64,000 nucleotides of DNA, taken from NCBI RefSeq assembly GCF_013359935.1, contig NZ_JABMCB010000206.1, positions 248,001-312,000 on the forward strand, in the 5' to 3' direction. The stretch comes from Paenibacillus xylanilyticus (GTDB taxonomy: Bacteria; Bacillota; Bacilli; Paenibacillales; Paenibacillaceae). Below, piece after piece: positions 1 to 8,336 of the stretch. The position numbers and the translations under genes were made by a program. The notes beneath the pieces were generated by a model. The model did not search any database, was not told the DNA's origin, and was given only the letters and a program-made list of their open reading frames with translations. How positions within the stretch are numbered: the stretch's first letter is position 1; every line of letters begins with the position of its first letter.

Positions 1-1
1 C

Positions 2-583
2 TATATCGGAAAAAGGAACCATCCCGAACCTGAGGGTGCTGTTGGAGTGGCACCAGACCAGGTCCATTTGATCGAGAAGGAAGAAGAAATTGATGAACTG
101 AATGTGCCATCTGGCAGAATTCTCATCACCAACCAGACGACAATGAGCCAATGGGATATCAAGCACATCATGAGCCGTCTGTTGGAGAAGTATCCAGGAG
201 CGGAAATTCACAACGAAATTTGCCTCGCTACACAGGTTCGTCAGGAAGCTGTGGCAGAGCAGGCGGGTCAGTCTGATCTGGTCATCGTTGTGGGTGACCC
301 GCGCAGCAACAACTCGAACCGGCTTGCACAAGTGTCGGAAGAAATTGCGGGTGTAACAGCCTACCGGGTATCGGATGTGTCCGAGATCAAGCAGGAATGG
401 CTGAAAGGCGTGAACAAGGTAGCTGTCACTTCCGGGGCTTCAACGCCGACACCGATTACGAAGGAAGTCATCAGTTATCTGGAGCAATACGAGCATGATC
501 AGCCGGAGACGTGGGAAATTAAACGTACGGTCAACATGAGCAAGCTGCTGCCTCCTGTGCGGGAGAAGACACGTACAACTTAA
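2..583 (+). CDS. ispH: 4-hydroxy-3-methylbut-2-enyl diphosphate reductase, C-terminal part (partial)
   Basis: This is the last step of the MEP isoprenoid pathway, making IPP and DMAPP from HMBPP with a [4Fe-4S] cluster. The reading frame is open from base 2, so the gene starts upstream of the window; 193 residues are visible. The Cys in [10 protein letters not shown] matches the third cluster ligand of the family, SNNSNRL matches the substrate-binding Ser/Asn motif, and VTSGASTP is the conserved C-terminal motif. A GTG at position 47 is only an internal codon, because the upstream in-frame residues [12 protein letters not shown] also belong to the family. Confidence 0.95.
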   Translation, partial: YIGKRNHPEPEGAVGVAPDQVHLIEKEEEIDELNVPSGRILITNQTTMSQWDIKHIMSRLLEKYPGAEIHNEICLATQVRQEAVAEQAGQSDLVIVVGDPRSNNSNRLAQVSEEIAGVTAYRVSDVSEIKQEWLKGVNKVAVTSGASTPTPITKEVISYLEQYEHDQPETWEIKRTVNMSKLLPPVREKTRTT

Positions 584-599
584 ATGAACAACGAGGAAT

Positions 600-643
600 C
601 CTGTGTTTCAGCCCGAATTTTGGGTTGCGGCACAGGTTTTTTT
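600..643 (+). terminator. Rho-independent terminator after ispH
   Basis: CCTGTG pairs with CACAGG around an inner GC-rich stem, followed by seven T. Confidence 0.8.
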
Positions 644-667
644 GTACTTGGTGGACGAACAGTTATC

Positions 668-696
668 TTGACGAGAAAGGCAGACTATGATATATT
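668..696 (+). promoter_or_regulatory. Sigma-A promoter for aroF
   Basis: TTGACG (668-673) and TATATT (691-696) are separated by 17 bp, and the aroF start lies about 120 bp downstream. Confidence 0.65.
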
Positions 697-713
697 TACT
701 TTAGTGGATAAAA

Positions 714-739
714 GCTTAAAAGCGAACAAGCGTTTAAGC
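714..739. promoter_or_regulatory. Inverted repeat in the aroF leader
   Basis: GCTTAAA (714-720) and TTTAAGC (733-739) are perfect inverted arms around 12 nt. They lie just downstream of the predicted transcription start, so the repeat could be an operator or a leader hairpin. Function is not known. Confidence 0.35.
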
Positions 740-817
740 GCGACAGAACTTTATTTATAATCAGACGCACATCGAAACAGTTAGGTGCTCTTATACAAGG
801 AAGGATGGGAATTAATT

Positions 818-1882
818 ATGATCGTTATTGCAGGTAAAGCAACACCAGAGGAACAGATTCAGGATATCGTCGCTGTGATTGAAAAGGAAGGACTTCAGGT
901 GCATATCTCCCGCGGGGAGGATCGTACCATTATCGGATTGATTGGTAAAGTGGAACCCAAAATGCAGGAGCACCTTCGTCAAATGAAGGGCGTAGAGAAT
1001 GTCGTAAGAATCTCGAAGTCCTACAAACTGGCCAGCCGTGACTTCCACCCTGAAGATACAGTCATTTCCATTAAGGGAGTGGATATTGGCGGAAAAGAAC
1101 TCGTCGTTATGGGTGGACCATGTGCGGTAGAATCCGCTGCCCAAATTGATGAAATTGCTGGTCTTGTTAAAGCTGCTGGTGGCCAGGTACTGCGCGGTGG
1201 TGCATTTAAGCCACGTACAGGTCCTTACAGCTTCCAGGGCACAGGTGTAGAAGGGCTCATCATGATGGCTGAAGCTGGCAAGAAACATGACCTGCTGACC
1301 ATCACGGAAGTGATGACACCGGAATACGTTGATATTTGCGCGGAGTACGCGGATATTCTGCAAGTCGGTACTCGGAATATGCAAAACTTCGATTTGCTTC
1401 GTAAGCTGGGTGAATGCGGTAAACCGGTATTGTTGAAACGCGGCTTCAGTGCGACGTACGATGAGCTGTTGAATGCGGCTGAGTATATTCTTGCTGGCGG
1501 TAACCCTAATGTAATGCTCTGCGAGCGTGGCATTCGTACGTTTGAATCCTATACTCGCAATACGCTCGATCTGTCGGCTATTCCTGTGCTGCAGTCTCTT
1601 AGCCATCTCCCTGTCATTTCGGATCCAAGCCACGGCACAGGACGCCGTGAGCTGGTAGAACCAATGACGAAAGCTTCAGTGGCTGCTGGTGCCAATGGAC
1701 TGATTATTGAGATGCACACAGATCCAGACAATTCCATGACCGGTGACGGGGTACAATCGCTGTTCCCTGACCAATTTGCCAACTTGCTGCAGGATCTGGA
1801 GAAACTAGCCCCAATTGTGGGCAAAACGTTTAATACGACCAAACAACCGGCTGAGTTTTTCCCGGCAAGAGTAGGCGTTTAA
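818..1882 (+). CDS. aroF: 3-deoxy-7-phosphoheptulonate (DAHP) synthase, type I-beta with N-terminal regulatory domain
   Basis: The enzyme condenses PEP and erythrose 4-phosphate, the first step of the shikimate pathway. Residues 1 to about 70 form a ferredoxin-like (ACT-like) domain as in the Thermotoga enzyme, which gives feedback control in that family. The catalytic barrel follows, with MGGPCAVES, GGAFKPRTGPYSFQG and SDPSHGTG (PEP and metal binding). The ATG at 818 gives 354 aa and has AAGGA upstream at a usable distance; an in-frame GTG at 785 has no such site. No chorismate mutase domain is fused. The gene appears monocistronic, with a good promoter and its own terminator. Confidence 0.93.
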   Translation: MIVIAGKATPEEQIQDIVAVIEKEGLQVHISRGEDRTIIGLIGKVEPKMQEHLRQMKGVENVVRISKSYKLASRDFHPEDTVISIKGVDIGGKELVVMGGPCAVESAAQIDEIAGLVKAAGGQVLRGGAFKPRTGPYSFQGTGVEGLIMMAEAGKKHDLLTITEVMTPEYVDICAEYADILQVGTRNMQNFDLLRKLGECGKPVLLKRGFSATYDELLNAAEYILAGGNPNVMLCERGIRTFESYTRNTLDLSAIPVLQSLSHLPVISDPSHGTGRRELVEPMTKASVAAGANGLIIEMHTDPDNSMTGDGVQSLFPDQFANLLQDLEKLAPIVGKTFNTTKQPAEFFPARVGV

Positions 1883-1905
1883 TTTTCAAGAATATTGTGA
1901 ATATA

Positions 1906-1964
1906 CCCGGGCATTTCCCATGTTTCCGTTCTTAGTGAATGGAAGTGGGGGATGTCCGGTTTTT
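1906..1964 (+). terminator. Terminator after aroF
   Basis: A long imperfect stem runs from CCGGGCAT to GGGGATGTCCGG and is followed by a T run. Confidence 0.65.
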
Positions 1965-2131
1965 CATATCAAGGGGCTGCTGAATGCATTTATTAATCAA
2001 TAGTGATAAGAAACATTTATGATGTAATGTTTTTCCCATGTTTTAGGGAATTATATCAGTTACTTTACCGCATTAACTCAATTAAATACTATATACATTC
2101 GTTGTTATATGAAGTTTTGGTATTTATAAAA

Positions 2132-2148
2132 TGTAAGTATAGCTAACA
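2132..2148. promoter_or_regulatory. GlnR/TnrA box upstream of glnA
   Basis: TGTAA-GTATAGC-TAACA is an exact match to the consensus TGTNA-N7-TNACA used by the nitrogen regulators GlnR and TnrA in Bacillales. It lies 28 bp upstream of the -35 hexamer, so the site could serve either activation or repression. Confidence 0.7.
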
Positions 2149-2176
2149 TACTCGCAAAAAATACCTTACATAAGTA

Positions 2177-2206
2177 TTGACGATGTCATGTTTGAGATTT
2201 TATAAT
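2177..2206 (+). promoter_or_regulatory. Sigma-A promoter for glnA
   Basis: TTGACG (2177-2182) and a consensus TATAAT (2201-2206) are separated by 18 bp. Confidence 0.7.
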
Positions 2207-2286
2207 GACGACAGAAAAAAATTCGAATATGGACATTTTCTTTCGTGGGGTTGTTTATTGTTCGGAATATTTGGGAGGACGAATAC

Positions 2287-3711
2287 ATGTCGGTTGAAAA
2301 CGTATTGAAATCAATTCAAGAGAACAACATCGAGTGGGTAGATTTTCGTTTTGTAGATTTAGCTGGTCGTGCACATCACATCTCGTTGCCAGCTTCGGCT
2401 GTTGATGCAGACACATTCGTAAATGGAGTAGCTTTTGACGGTTCTTCTATCCAAGGTTTCCGTGGAATTGAAGAGTCCGATATGGTTATGATGCCAGATC
2501 CTGAAGCGACTTATGTCGATCCGTTCACTGCACACCCTACATTGAATGTTATGTGCGATATCTTTACACCAGATGGCGAGCGTTATGAGCGTGACCCACG
2601 CAGCATCGCTGTTAAAGCTGAAGCTTTCCTGAAAGAGAGCGGAGTAGGTACAGCAGCATTCTTCGCACCTGAATCCGAGTTCTTCATCTTCGACGATGTA
2701 CGTTATGAGAGCGGCACGAACAGCTCTTCCTACTACGTTGATTCCGAAGAAGCATCATGGAACACGAACCGCAAGGAAGAAGGCGGCAACCTGGGCTTCA
2801 AAGTTCGCACTAAAGGCGGATATGTACCAGTGGCACCAGTCGACACACAACAGGATATTCGTAGTGAAATGTGTCGTTTGTTGGAAGAAGCTGGCCTGTC
2901 GATCGAGCGTCATCACCACGAAGTGGCAACAGCCGGTCAAGCCGAAATCAACTTCCGTTTTGATACATTGAAGAAAACAGCAGATAACCTGCTTGTATAC
3001 AAATACATCGTGCACAACACTGCACGTCAATATGGCAAAGTAGCTACATTCATGCCGAAACCATTGTTCGGTGATAATGGTAGCGGAATGCACGTTCACC
3101 AATCCATCTTCGATGGTGATTCCCCATTGTTCTATGACAAAGCGGGATATGCGAACCTAAGCGAAATGGCTCTGCACTACATCGGAGGAATTCTGTACCA
3201 CGCACCGGCTCTGATCGCCTTGACTAACCCAAGTACGAACTCATTCAAACGTCTTGTACCTGGTTACGAAGCACCGGTAAACCTGGTTTACTCCAAAGGT
3301 AACCGTTCTGCAGCAGTACGTATCCCGGTTGCAGCCGTGACACCTAAAGGTTGTCGCATCGAATTCCGTACGCCTGACTCCACAGCTAACCCTTACCTGG
3401 CATTCTCTGCAATGCTGATGGCGGGTCTGGACGGAATCAAACGCAAAATCAACCCAACTGAGCTTGGATATGGTCCGCTCGACAAGAACATTTATGACTT
3501 GTCAGATGCAGACAAAGAAAACATCCGCAGCGTACCAGCTTCCCTGGAAGAGGCACTTGATGCACTGGCAGCGGACAACGAGTTCTTGACTGAAGGTGGC
3601 GTATTCACCAAAGAATTCATCGAGAACTACATCAACCTCAAACGTGATGAAGTAAAAGCAGTAGCGATTCGCATTCATCCGCACGAGTACAGCCTCTACT
3701 TCGACTGCTAA
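2287..3711 (+). CDS. glnA: Glutamine synthetase type I (GSI-beta-like)
   Basis: The enzyme makes glutamine from glutamate, ammonia and ATP. The start at 2287 follows GGGAGG and gives 474 aa; the upstream in-frame ATG at 2245 lacks a good site. Family motifs are VAFDGSSIQGF, APESEFF, the HHHEVATAGQ segment, and NGSGMHVHQS in the active site. At 474 aa, and with an insertion around residues 160-185 (EEGGNLGFKVRTKGGYVPV), it resembles the roughly 470-residue GSI-beta enzymes of proteobacteria and actinobacteria rather than the 444-residue B. subtilis GlnA. Tyr403 in KNIYDLS sits where E. coli GS is adenylylated. No adenylyltransferase or glnR gene is next to it. Confidence 0.94.
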   Translation: MSVENVLKSIQENNIEWVDFRFVDLAGRAHHISLPASAVDADTFVNGVAFDGSSIQGFRGIEESDMVMMPDPEATYVDPFTAHPTLNVMCDIFTPDGERYERDPRSIAVKAEAFLKESGVGTAAFFAPESEFFIFDDVRYESGTNSSSYYVDSEEASWNTNRKEEGGNLGFKVRTKGGYVPVAPVDTQQDIRSEMCRLLEEAGLSIERHHHEVATAGQAEINFRFDTLKKTADNLLVYKYIVHNTARQYGKVATFMPKPLFGDNGSGMHVHQSIFDGDSPLFYDKAGYANLSEMALHYIGGILYHAPALIALTNPSTNSFKRLVPGYEAPVNLVYSKGNRSAAVRIPVAAVTPKGCRIEFRTPDSTANPYLAFSAMLMAGLDGIKRKINPTELGYGPLDKNIYDLSDADKENIRSVPASLEEALDALAADNEFLTEGGVFTKEFIENYINLKRDEVKAVAIRIHPHEYSLYFDC

Positions 3712-3741
3712 TCCGGTCGGAACAGATTCTGTTCCCAAAAT

Positions 3742-3774
3742 AAAAGCCTCCGGGACTCGCTCTCGGAGGCTTTT
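3742..3774 (+). terminator. Terminator after glnA
   Basis: AAAAGCCTCCG pairs with CGGAGGCTTTT in a compact hairpin. Confidence 0.85.
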
Positions 3775-3943
3775 CCATGAATGGATGATGTAGTGCGTTA
3801 ACTTTGCAGGGTGATAAAGTAATTTGATAACCCTGATCGGTGGCTTCAGTGCTTATTGCCCTTGAAGCGGATGGGGAATACTGATATCATAGCGATAATA
3901 TTCACTTCATATGTAAGCTACGGATGGAAAGGGTGGGGGAAAA

Positions 3944-5032
3944 ATGACAAACAGAGCGTATAATTTTAATGCAGGACCAGCGGCACTGCCACTTGAGGTT
4001 TTGGAGCGCGCGCAAGCAGAATTTGTTGATTTTCGTAATACAGGCATGTCGATTATGGAGATGTCACACCGTGGGGCAGTGTACGAGTCCGTACATAATG
4101 AAGCTCAGGAGCGCTTATTGTCGCTGCTAGGCAATCCGAAGGGGTACAAGGTTCTATTTCTTCAGGGCGGAGCAAGCACACAGTTCGCCATGCTGCCGAT
4201 GAACCTGCTCGGGGCTGGCCAAACTGCAAGTTACGTAATGACGGGCAGCTGGGCCAAAAAGGCGTTGTCTGAAGCGAAGCTGATTGGTGAAACGCACATC
4301 GCGGCTTCTTCCGAAGCAGATAAATACATGAAACTGCCGGATGTATCCAATTTGAGTTTGCCTGATCGTACCGCTTACGTGCATTTGACATCCAATGAGA
4401 CGATCGAGGGTACGCAATTCAAGTCTTTCCCGGATACAGGATCTGTACCGCTAATTGCTGACATGTCGAGTGATATCTTCTGTAAACCATTCGATCTTAA
4501 TCAGTTTGGCATGATTTATGCGGGTGCACAGAAAAACCTTGGACCGTCCGGAATTACCGTGGTGATTGCCCGTGAGGAGCTGGTAAAAGAATCACCAAAA
4601 ACGATTCCAACGATGCTTCGTTACAGTACCCATACCGAAAACAATTCCCTGTATAACACCCCGCCTTCTTTCTCTGTTTATATGGTGAATGAAGTTTTGA
4701 AATGGATTGAAGAACAAGGCGGACTGAAGGGTATCGAGCAAAAGAACATCAAGAAAGCGGAATTGCTTTATAACACGATTGATTCCTCTGGGGACTTCTA
4801 TCGTGGTTGTGTGGATGCTGCAGACCGATCCCTGATGAACGTGACGTTCCGCCTTGCTTCGGAAGAATTGGAGAAACAATTTATTAAAGCTTCCGAACAG
4901 GAAGGGTTCGTTGGATTGAAAGGACACCGCAGCGTTGGGGGCCTTCGTGCTTCCATCTACAATGCAGCTCCTTATGAAAGTGTTAAGGCACTGACAGACT
5001 TTATGAGCCACTTTCAGCAAACAAATGGATAA
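3944..5032 (+). CDS. serC: Phosphoserine aminotransferase
   Basis: SerC converts 3-phosphohydroxypyruvate and glutamate to phosphoserine (serine synthesis) and also serves vitamin B6 synthesis in some bacteria. The 362-residue length is typical. The N-terminus NFNAGPAALP and the PLP lysine K197 in GAQKNLGPSG are family hallmarks, as is GHRSVGGLRAS near the C-terminus. GGGTGGGGG precedes the ATG. There is no T-box in the 170 bp upstream, and the gene seems to stand alone between two terminators. Confidence 0.95.
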   Translation: MTNRAYNFNAGPAALPLEVLERAQAEFVDFRNTGMSIMEMSHRGAVYESVHNEAQERLLSLLGNPKGYKVLFLQGGASTQFAMLPMNLLGAGQTASYVMTGSWAKKALSEAKLIGETHIAASSEADKYMKLPDVSNLSLPDRTAYVHLTSNETIEGTQFKSFPDTGSVPLIADMSSDIFCKPFDLNQFGMIYAGAQKNLGPSGITVVIAREELVKESPKTIPTMLRYSTHTENNSLYNTPPSFSVYMVNEVLKWIEEQGGLKGIEQKNIKKAELLYNTIDSSGDFYRGCVDAADRSLMNVTFRLASEELEKQFIKASEQEGFVGLKGHRSVGGLRASIYNAAPYESVKALTDFMSHFQQTNG

Positions 5033-5084
5033 TTGATAAGGGACAAGATGATGAACCTTAGCATTCACATCTAAGCCCTTCCAG

Positions 5085-5119
5085 AGCCTTCCACATTGAC
5101 GTGTGGGAGGCTTTTCTTT
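5085..5119 (+). terminator. Terminator after serC
   Basis: AGCCTTCCACA pairs with TGTGGGAGGCT (one G-T pair) and is followed by TTTTCTTT. Confidence 0.8.
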
Positions 5120-5179
5120 AGAATTAGAGGATTGCAACAGATACAACAGATACATGAATGTAAAGGAGATTGAACACAT

Positions 5180-5644
5180 ATGGCTTTGCATATCGTTCTG
5201 GTTGAACCGGAGATTCCCGCGAATACCGGCAATATTTCTCGCACATGCGCGGCTACGGGCACTCATCTGCATCTGGTTCGCCCACTCGGATTCCGGACGG
5301 ATGATGCTACCCTGAAACGGGCTGGCCTGGATTACTGGCATGCAGTTCACATTGAATATCATGATTCATTCGCTGAGGTTCAGGAGCAATACCCTGAAGG
5401 ACGCTTTTTTTACGCAACCACGAAGGCGAAGAACCGATATACCGATTTTACATTCCAGGATGGAGATTTTTTGGTTTTTGGCAAAGAAACTAAAGGGCTG
5501 CCTCCCGAACTGATTGCTGCTAATCCGGATACTTGTATGAAAATGCCCATGACAGGGGATGTTCGTTCGTTAAACCTGTCCAATTCGGCTGCGATTATCG
5601 TGTACGAGGCATTACGACAGCTTAATTTCCCGGGTATGGATTGA
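5180..5644 (+). CDS. trmL: tRNA (cytidine(34)-2'-O)-methyltransferase, SPOUT family
   Basis: TrmL methylates the ribose of the wobble base in tRNA-Leu isoacceptors. The protein is 154 aa, the usual size, and is a single SPOUT domain: N-terminal PEIPANTGNISRTC, central FGKETKGLP, and the C-terminal knot segment MTGDVRSLNLSNSAAI that binds S-adenosylmethionine. AAAGGAG precedes the ATG. It is often annotated CspR in Bacilli. Confidence 0.92.
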   Translation: MALHIVLVEPEIPANTGNISRTCAATGTHLHLVRPLGFRTDDATLKRAGLDYWHAVHIEYHDSFAEVQEQYPEGRFFYATTKAKNRYTDFTFQDGDFLVFGKETKGLPPELIAANPDTCMKMPMTGDVRSLNLSNSAAIIVYEALRQLNFPGMD

Positions 5645-5815
5645 TCCTATTTCGTGATCAGGTGACTGTTAGAATTCGCTAAAAAAACATTTTTCAAAAA
5701 AAAGGACAAAAAATGTTTATTTCCAGCAGGATTCGACAAAATCTTGGCGAATCTTTAAACATAGTACAATTGTACCTAGAAATTTAGAGTAAGATAGGAG
5801 AGGTGTGCCGTAGCT

Positions 5816-6070
5816 ATGAAGCCAGCTGGAGTAGTTCGCAAAGTTGACCAATTGGGTAGGATCGTATTGCCTAAATCTTTGCGTAAAAGGTATCAAATGA
5901 ATGAGGGAGATCCTGTAGAGATCTTAGTACAAGGGGACCATATCATTCTGGAGAGATACCGTCCAAAATGTATTTTCTGCGGATCGATGGAAGAAGTCAA
6001 TGAGTTTAAAGAGCGTTACATATGCGCACAATGTCTGGATGAAATGACCCAGCTTCCACAGCACGGGTAA
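5816..6070 (+). CDS. AbrB/MazE-type transition-state regulator with a CxxC tail
   Basis: Residues 1-50 form the swapped-hairpin AbrB DNA-binding domain (GVVRKVDQLGRIVLPKSLR), closely like AbrB and Abh of B. subtilis, which repress stationary-phase genes. The C-terminal 35 residues differ from AbrB: they carry CIFC (around residue 53) and CAQC (around residue 72), a possible zinc ribbon instead of the usual helical tail. AGGAGAGG lies upstream. The gene has its own terminator. Targets cannot be told from sequence; antimicrobial peptide clusters are common AbrB targets in Bacilli. Confidence 0.85.
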   Translation: MKPAGVVRKVDQLGRIVLPKSLRKRYQMNEGDPVEILVQGDHIILERYRPKCIFCGSMEEVNEFKERYICAQCLDEMTQLPQHG

Positions 6071-6080
6071 GTAAAATAAA

Positions 6081-6119
6081 GAAGTATCATGACCGATAAA
6101 GGCATGATGCTTCTTTTTG
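6081..6119 (+). terminator. Terminator after the AbrB-like gene
   Basis: GAAGTATCATG pairs with CATGATGCTTC and is followed by TTTTTG. Confidence 0.85.
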
Positions 6120-6175
6120 TTATCCGATATTTTTTTGCTGAATAGGGCTAGTCTTGAATAACTTATAAATCAGCT

Positions 6176-7093
6176 CTATAGATTGGTTTCAAGATGGGGG
6201 AGGATCTCGGACCAGATCAGGTCCAAAATGGCCTGCATGTTCAGTTCATCACTATTGATGGCAACAACAGCGTTGAGTTCGGGAAGGACCACGCATAATT
6301 GGCCATAGGCCCCGTCAGCGCGGTAGGCGTTATGGGAACACAGCCAAAACTGATAACCGTAGCCTTGACCCCAATCCCCTTCTCCAGACGTGGCGATCTG
6401 TCGAGTTGTGGCGAGATCTATCCATTCCGCAGGAATCAGTTGAGTGCCTTTCCAGTTCCCTTTTTGAAGCAATAGCTGTCCAAATCTGCCTAATTCCTCA
6501 GTTGTAAGCTGCAAACCCGCACAACCCAGGGTAATGCCCAAGGGAGAGGTCTCCCACTCCACGTTGAAAATCCCCAGTGGTTCAAACAATTTGGGAATTA
6601 AATAGTCCTTCACTGTCTGACCTGAGGCTGCCTGGAACATGGCCGAGATCATAAAAGTATCGGCACTGCTGTATGTAAATGCTTCACCAGGGACTCTGTC
6701 GAGTGGCAGTGACATGTAATATTTAGCCCAATCCTTTTCCTTAAGAGTAGCCCGCTCCTCTGCCCAGAGCACTGGAACGTCATGCCCTGAAGACATCCGC
6801 AGCAGGTCATACAACGTGAGGTCTGAAGGAGAAAAGGCTGTTAAATCAGGGGCAGGTGTCGGCCAAGTAAAATATTCTCCCAGCTTGGATTCAAGCGTCA
6901 ATATACCTTCATCAAGAGCCATTCCTATAGCCATACAGGTAAACGACTTACTTATAGAATGCTGTAAGCGGCGAGTATCCTCGGTGCGGTTCCACTGTTC
7001 CCTTGTTTCACCGTGCTGCAGCACCCGAACAGAGAGTACGTTTAATTGCTGAGCTTCGATATGATGAACAAAAGTATTTACGATGCTGGACAT
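6176..7093 (-). CDS. Serine hydrolase of the beta-lactamase/AmpC-like fold
   Basis: The 305-residue protein belongs to the beta-lactamase-related (class C/esterase EstB) family. S46 and K49 form the SxxK motif (SISK), and Y141-S143 (YSS) is the YxS motif. There is no signal peptide, so it is probably cytoplasmic and more likely an esterase or peptidase than an antibiotic-degrading lactamase. It is divergent from the sugar operon, with palindromes in the shared upstream region. The substrate is unknown. Confidence 0.8.
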   Translation of the reverse strand: MSSIVNTFVHHIEAQQLNVLSVRVLQHGETREQWNRTEDTRRLQHSISKSFTCMAIGMALDEGILTLESKLGEYFTWPTPAPDLTAFSPSDLTLYDLLRMSSGHDVPVLWAEERATLKEKDWAKYYMSLPLDRVPGEAFTYSSADTFMISAMFQAASGQTVKDYLIPKLFEPLGIFNVEWETSPLGITLGCAGLQLTTEELGRFGQLLLQKGNWKGTQLIPAEWIDLATTRQIATSGEGDWGQGYGYQFWLCSHNAYRADGAYGQLCVVLPELNAVVAINSDELNMQAILDLIWSEILPHLETNL

Positions 7094-7137
7094 AATAACA
7101 TCCTTTCTGCAAAAAAAGACGCAATTTTAGAGTTGGT

Positions 7138-7147
7138 GAAACGTTTC
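7138..7147. promoter_or_regulatory. LacI-type palindrome GAAACGTTTC
   Basis: A perfect 10-bp palindrome with the central CG typical of LacI-family operators. It lies 45 bp upstream of the serine hydrolase start. Confidence 0.4.
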
Positions 7148-7211
7148 CGCAATCTGTAACCAAAATTAGGGTTTATGTTATTACAAACCTGAAGTGATGT
7201 CAATGAAAGAT

Positions 7212-7226
7212 GTGCAACCGGTTACC
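7212..7226. promoter_or_regulatory. cre-like site (catabolite repression)
   Basis: GTGCAACCGGTTACC matches the 15-base cre consensus WTGNAANCGNWNNCW at all but the two outermost positions. It lies about 100 bp upstream of the operon -35 box. Binding by CcpA is inferred. Confidence 0.35.
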
Positions 7227-7325
7227 AAAAGATTATATTTTCACAATAAAAGTGCCTTTTGACGCAAATTTACACTTGAACAAGAAGTTTTTTGAGAAAA
7301 AAACGCGAAATTTGTAAAAAGGTTA

Positions 7326-7355
7326 TTGACAGGATTTACTCATCGGGATTATGAT
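7326..7355 (+). promoter_or_regulatory. Sigma-A promoter of the sugar operon
   Basis: A perfect TTGACA (7326-7331) and TATGAT (7350-7355) are separated by 18 bp. The first 24-bp inverted repeat begins 6 bp after the -10 box, over the expected transcription start. Confidence 0.7.
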
Positions 7356-7361
7356 TTATTC

Positions 7362-7385
7362 GAAACGATTCGAAGAAATCGCTTC
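7362..7385. promoter_or_regulatory. Operator candidate 1 (24-bp inverted repeat)
   Basis: GAAACGATT and AATCGCTTC flank a 6-nt centre, with one mismatch between the arms. It overlaps the predicted transcription start, a position that would allow repression by the LacI protein encoded at the operon end. Confidence 0.55.
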
Positions 7386-7438
7386 CAAGTAAAAAGTGCT
7401 GTTTTTAAGACCATATGAATCAACGTTAGCTATGTTTT

Positions 7439-7462
7439 GAAACGATTCGAGAAAATCGTTTC
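7439..7462. promoter_or_regulatory. Operator candidate 2 (24-bp inverted repeat)
   Basis: GAAACGATT and AATCGTTTC are perfect arms around a 6-nt centre. The design is the same as candidate 1 and the centres are 77 bp apart. Confidence 0.55.
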
Positions 7463-7560
7463 GATGACCTAGTAAGCTACGGGGGAATGGCAAGGAGTTG
7501 TAGCAGGAAAACAAAAGTAGAGAGAGTACAGGCGACAACTGATGATGAAAGGGGTTCCAT

Positions 7561-8325
7561 ATGGCGCACATAACGATCGAAACCGGATCGCCTACACTAT
7601 GCATGAACACAAGCATACATGTAGTGTCCTGTGACTCCGGAGAGACTTCAGGCGGTACGCTATATCTGCTGCATGGGGCAGGTGATAATGCGAGTACATG
7701 GCAACGATTGACTACAATCGAAATGTACGCTGCACAATATAGCTGTACCATCATCATGCCAGAGGCAAACCGAAGCTACTACACCGATATGGAATACGGC
7801 CTGAATTACTTCCATTACATTACTCAGGAATTGCCTGAGTTTTGCAGGCGTCAGCTCAACCTGAATACGGATCCTGCGAAGACTTACATTGCGGGTTTGT
7901 CCATGGGGGGATATGGTGCTTTAAAATGCGCACTGACTTATCCTGAACGTTATCGCAAAGTGGTCTCCTTATCCGGGGTAACCGACATTCGGACACGGCT
8001 TCATGATCCTCATATGCCACCAGGCATGATCAAGGAAATGAAAGCGGTTTTTGGAGAACGGTTACAGGTGAAGCCCGATCAGGACATCTACGCACTGTCA
8101 GCAAAATTGCTGCAAGAGGGCCGGCCCTTACCAGAAGTACTTAGCTGCTGCGGTGAAAGTGATCCATTTGTTGAAATGAACCGCAGATTCGCCGCGTACA
8201 TGCAGGGGACTGCGTATCAATTCCGGTATGTTGAATCTCCGGGAGCTCATGAATGGAGATTTTGGGAGCAGCACCTGAGAACCATGTTTGATTTTCTGTA
8301 TAACGACAAGACCATAGTAGAGTGA
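7561..8325 (+). CDS. Alpha/beta-hydrolase esterase (esterase D-like)
   Basis: This 254-residue cytoplasmic serine esterase is the first gene of the sugar operon. LLHG (36-39) forms the oxyanion region, S114 is the nucleophile in GLSMGG, and the Asp in CGESDPF and His in GAHEWRFW complete the triad. The fold is that of acetyl/feruloyl esterases and S-formylglutathione hydrolases. Its place in the operon suggests it removes acyl groups from imported oligosaccharides; that is inference. AAAGGGG precedes the ATG, and the stop lies 11 bp before the next start. Confidence 0.8.
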   Translation: MAHITIETGSPTLCMNTSIHVVSCDSGETSGGTLYLLHGAGDNASTWQRLTTIEMYAAQYSCTIIMPEANRSYYTDMEYGLNYFHYITQELPEFCRRQLNLNTDPAKTYIAGLSMGGYGALKCALTYPERYRKVVSLSGVTDIRTRLHDPHMPPGMIKEMKAVFGERLQVKPDQDIYALSAKLLQEGRPLPEVLSCCGESDPFVEMNRRFAAYMQGTAYQFRYVESPGAHEWRFWEQHLRTMFDFLYNDKTIVE

Positions 8326-8336
8326 GGAGATGCAAA

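Larger units (their letters stand above)
7094..7560. other. Divergent intergenic region with several palindromes
   Basis: This 467-bp gap separates the serine hydrolase from the sugar operon. It holds a LacI-type palindrome, a cre-like site, a strong promoter and two copies of a 24-bp inverted repeat, each listed separately. No open frame in it looks like a gene. Confidence 0.7.

Noticed and set aside
3775-3943. T-box leader for serC
   Set aside because: The gap is too short and no T-box sequence (such as GGTGGNACCGCG) or terminator pair is present.
4592-5362. 256-codon minus-strand frame spanning serC and trmL
   Set aside because: Crosses two well-supported genes and a terminator; composition is that of antisense codons.
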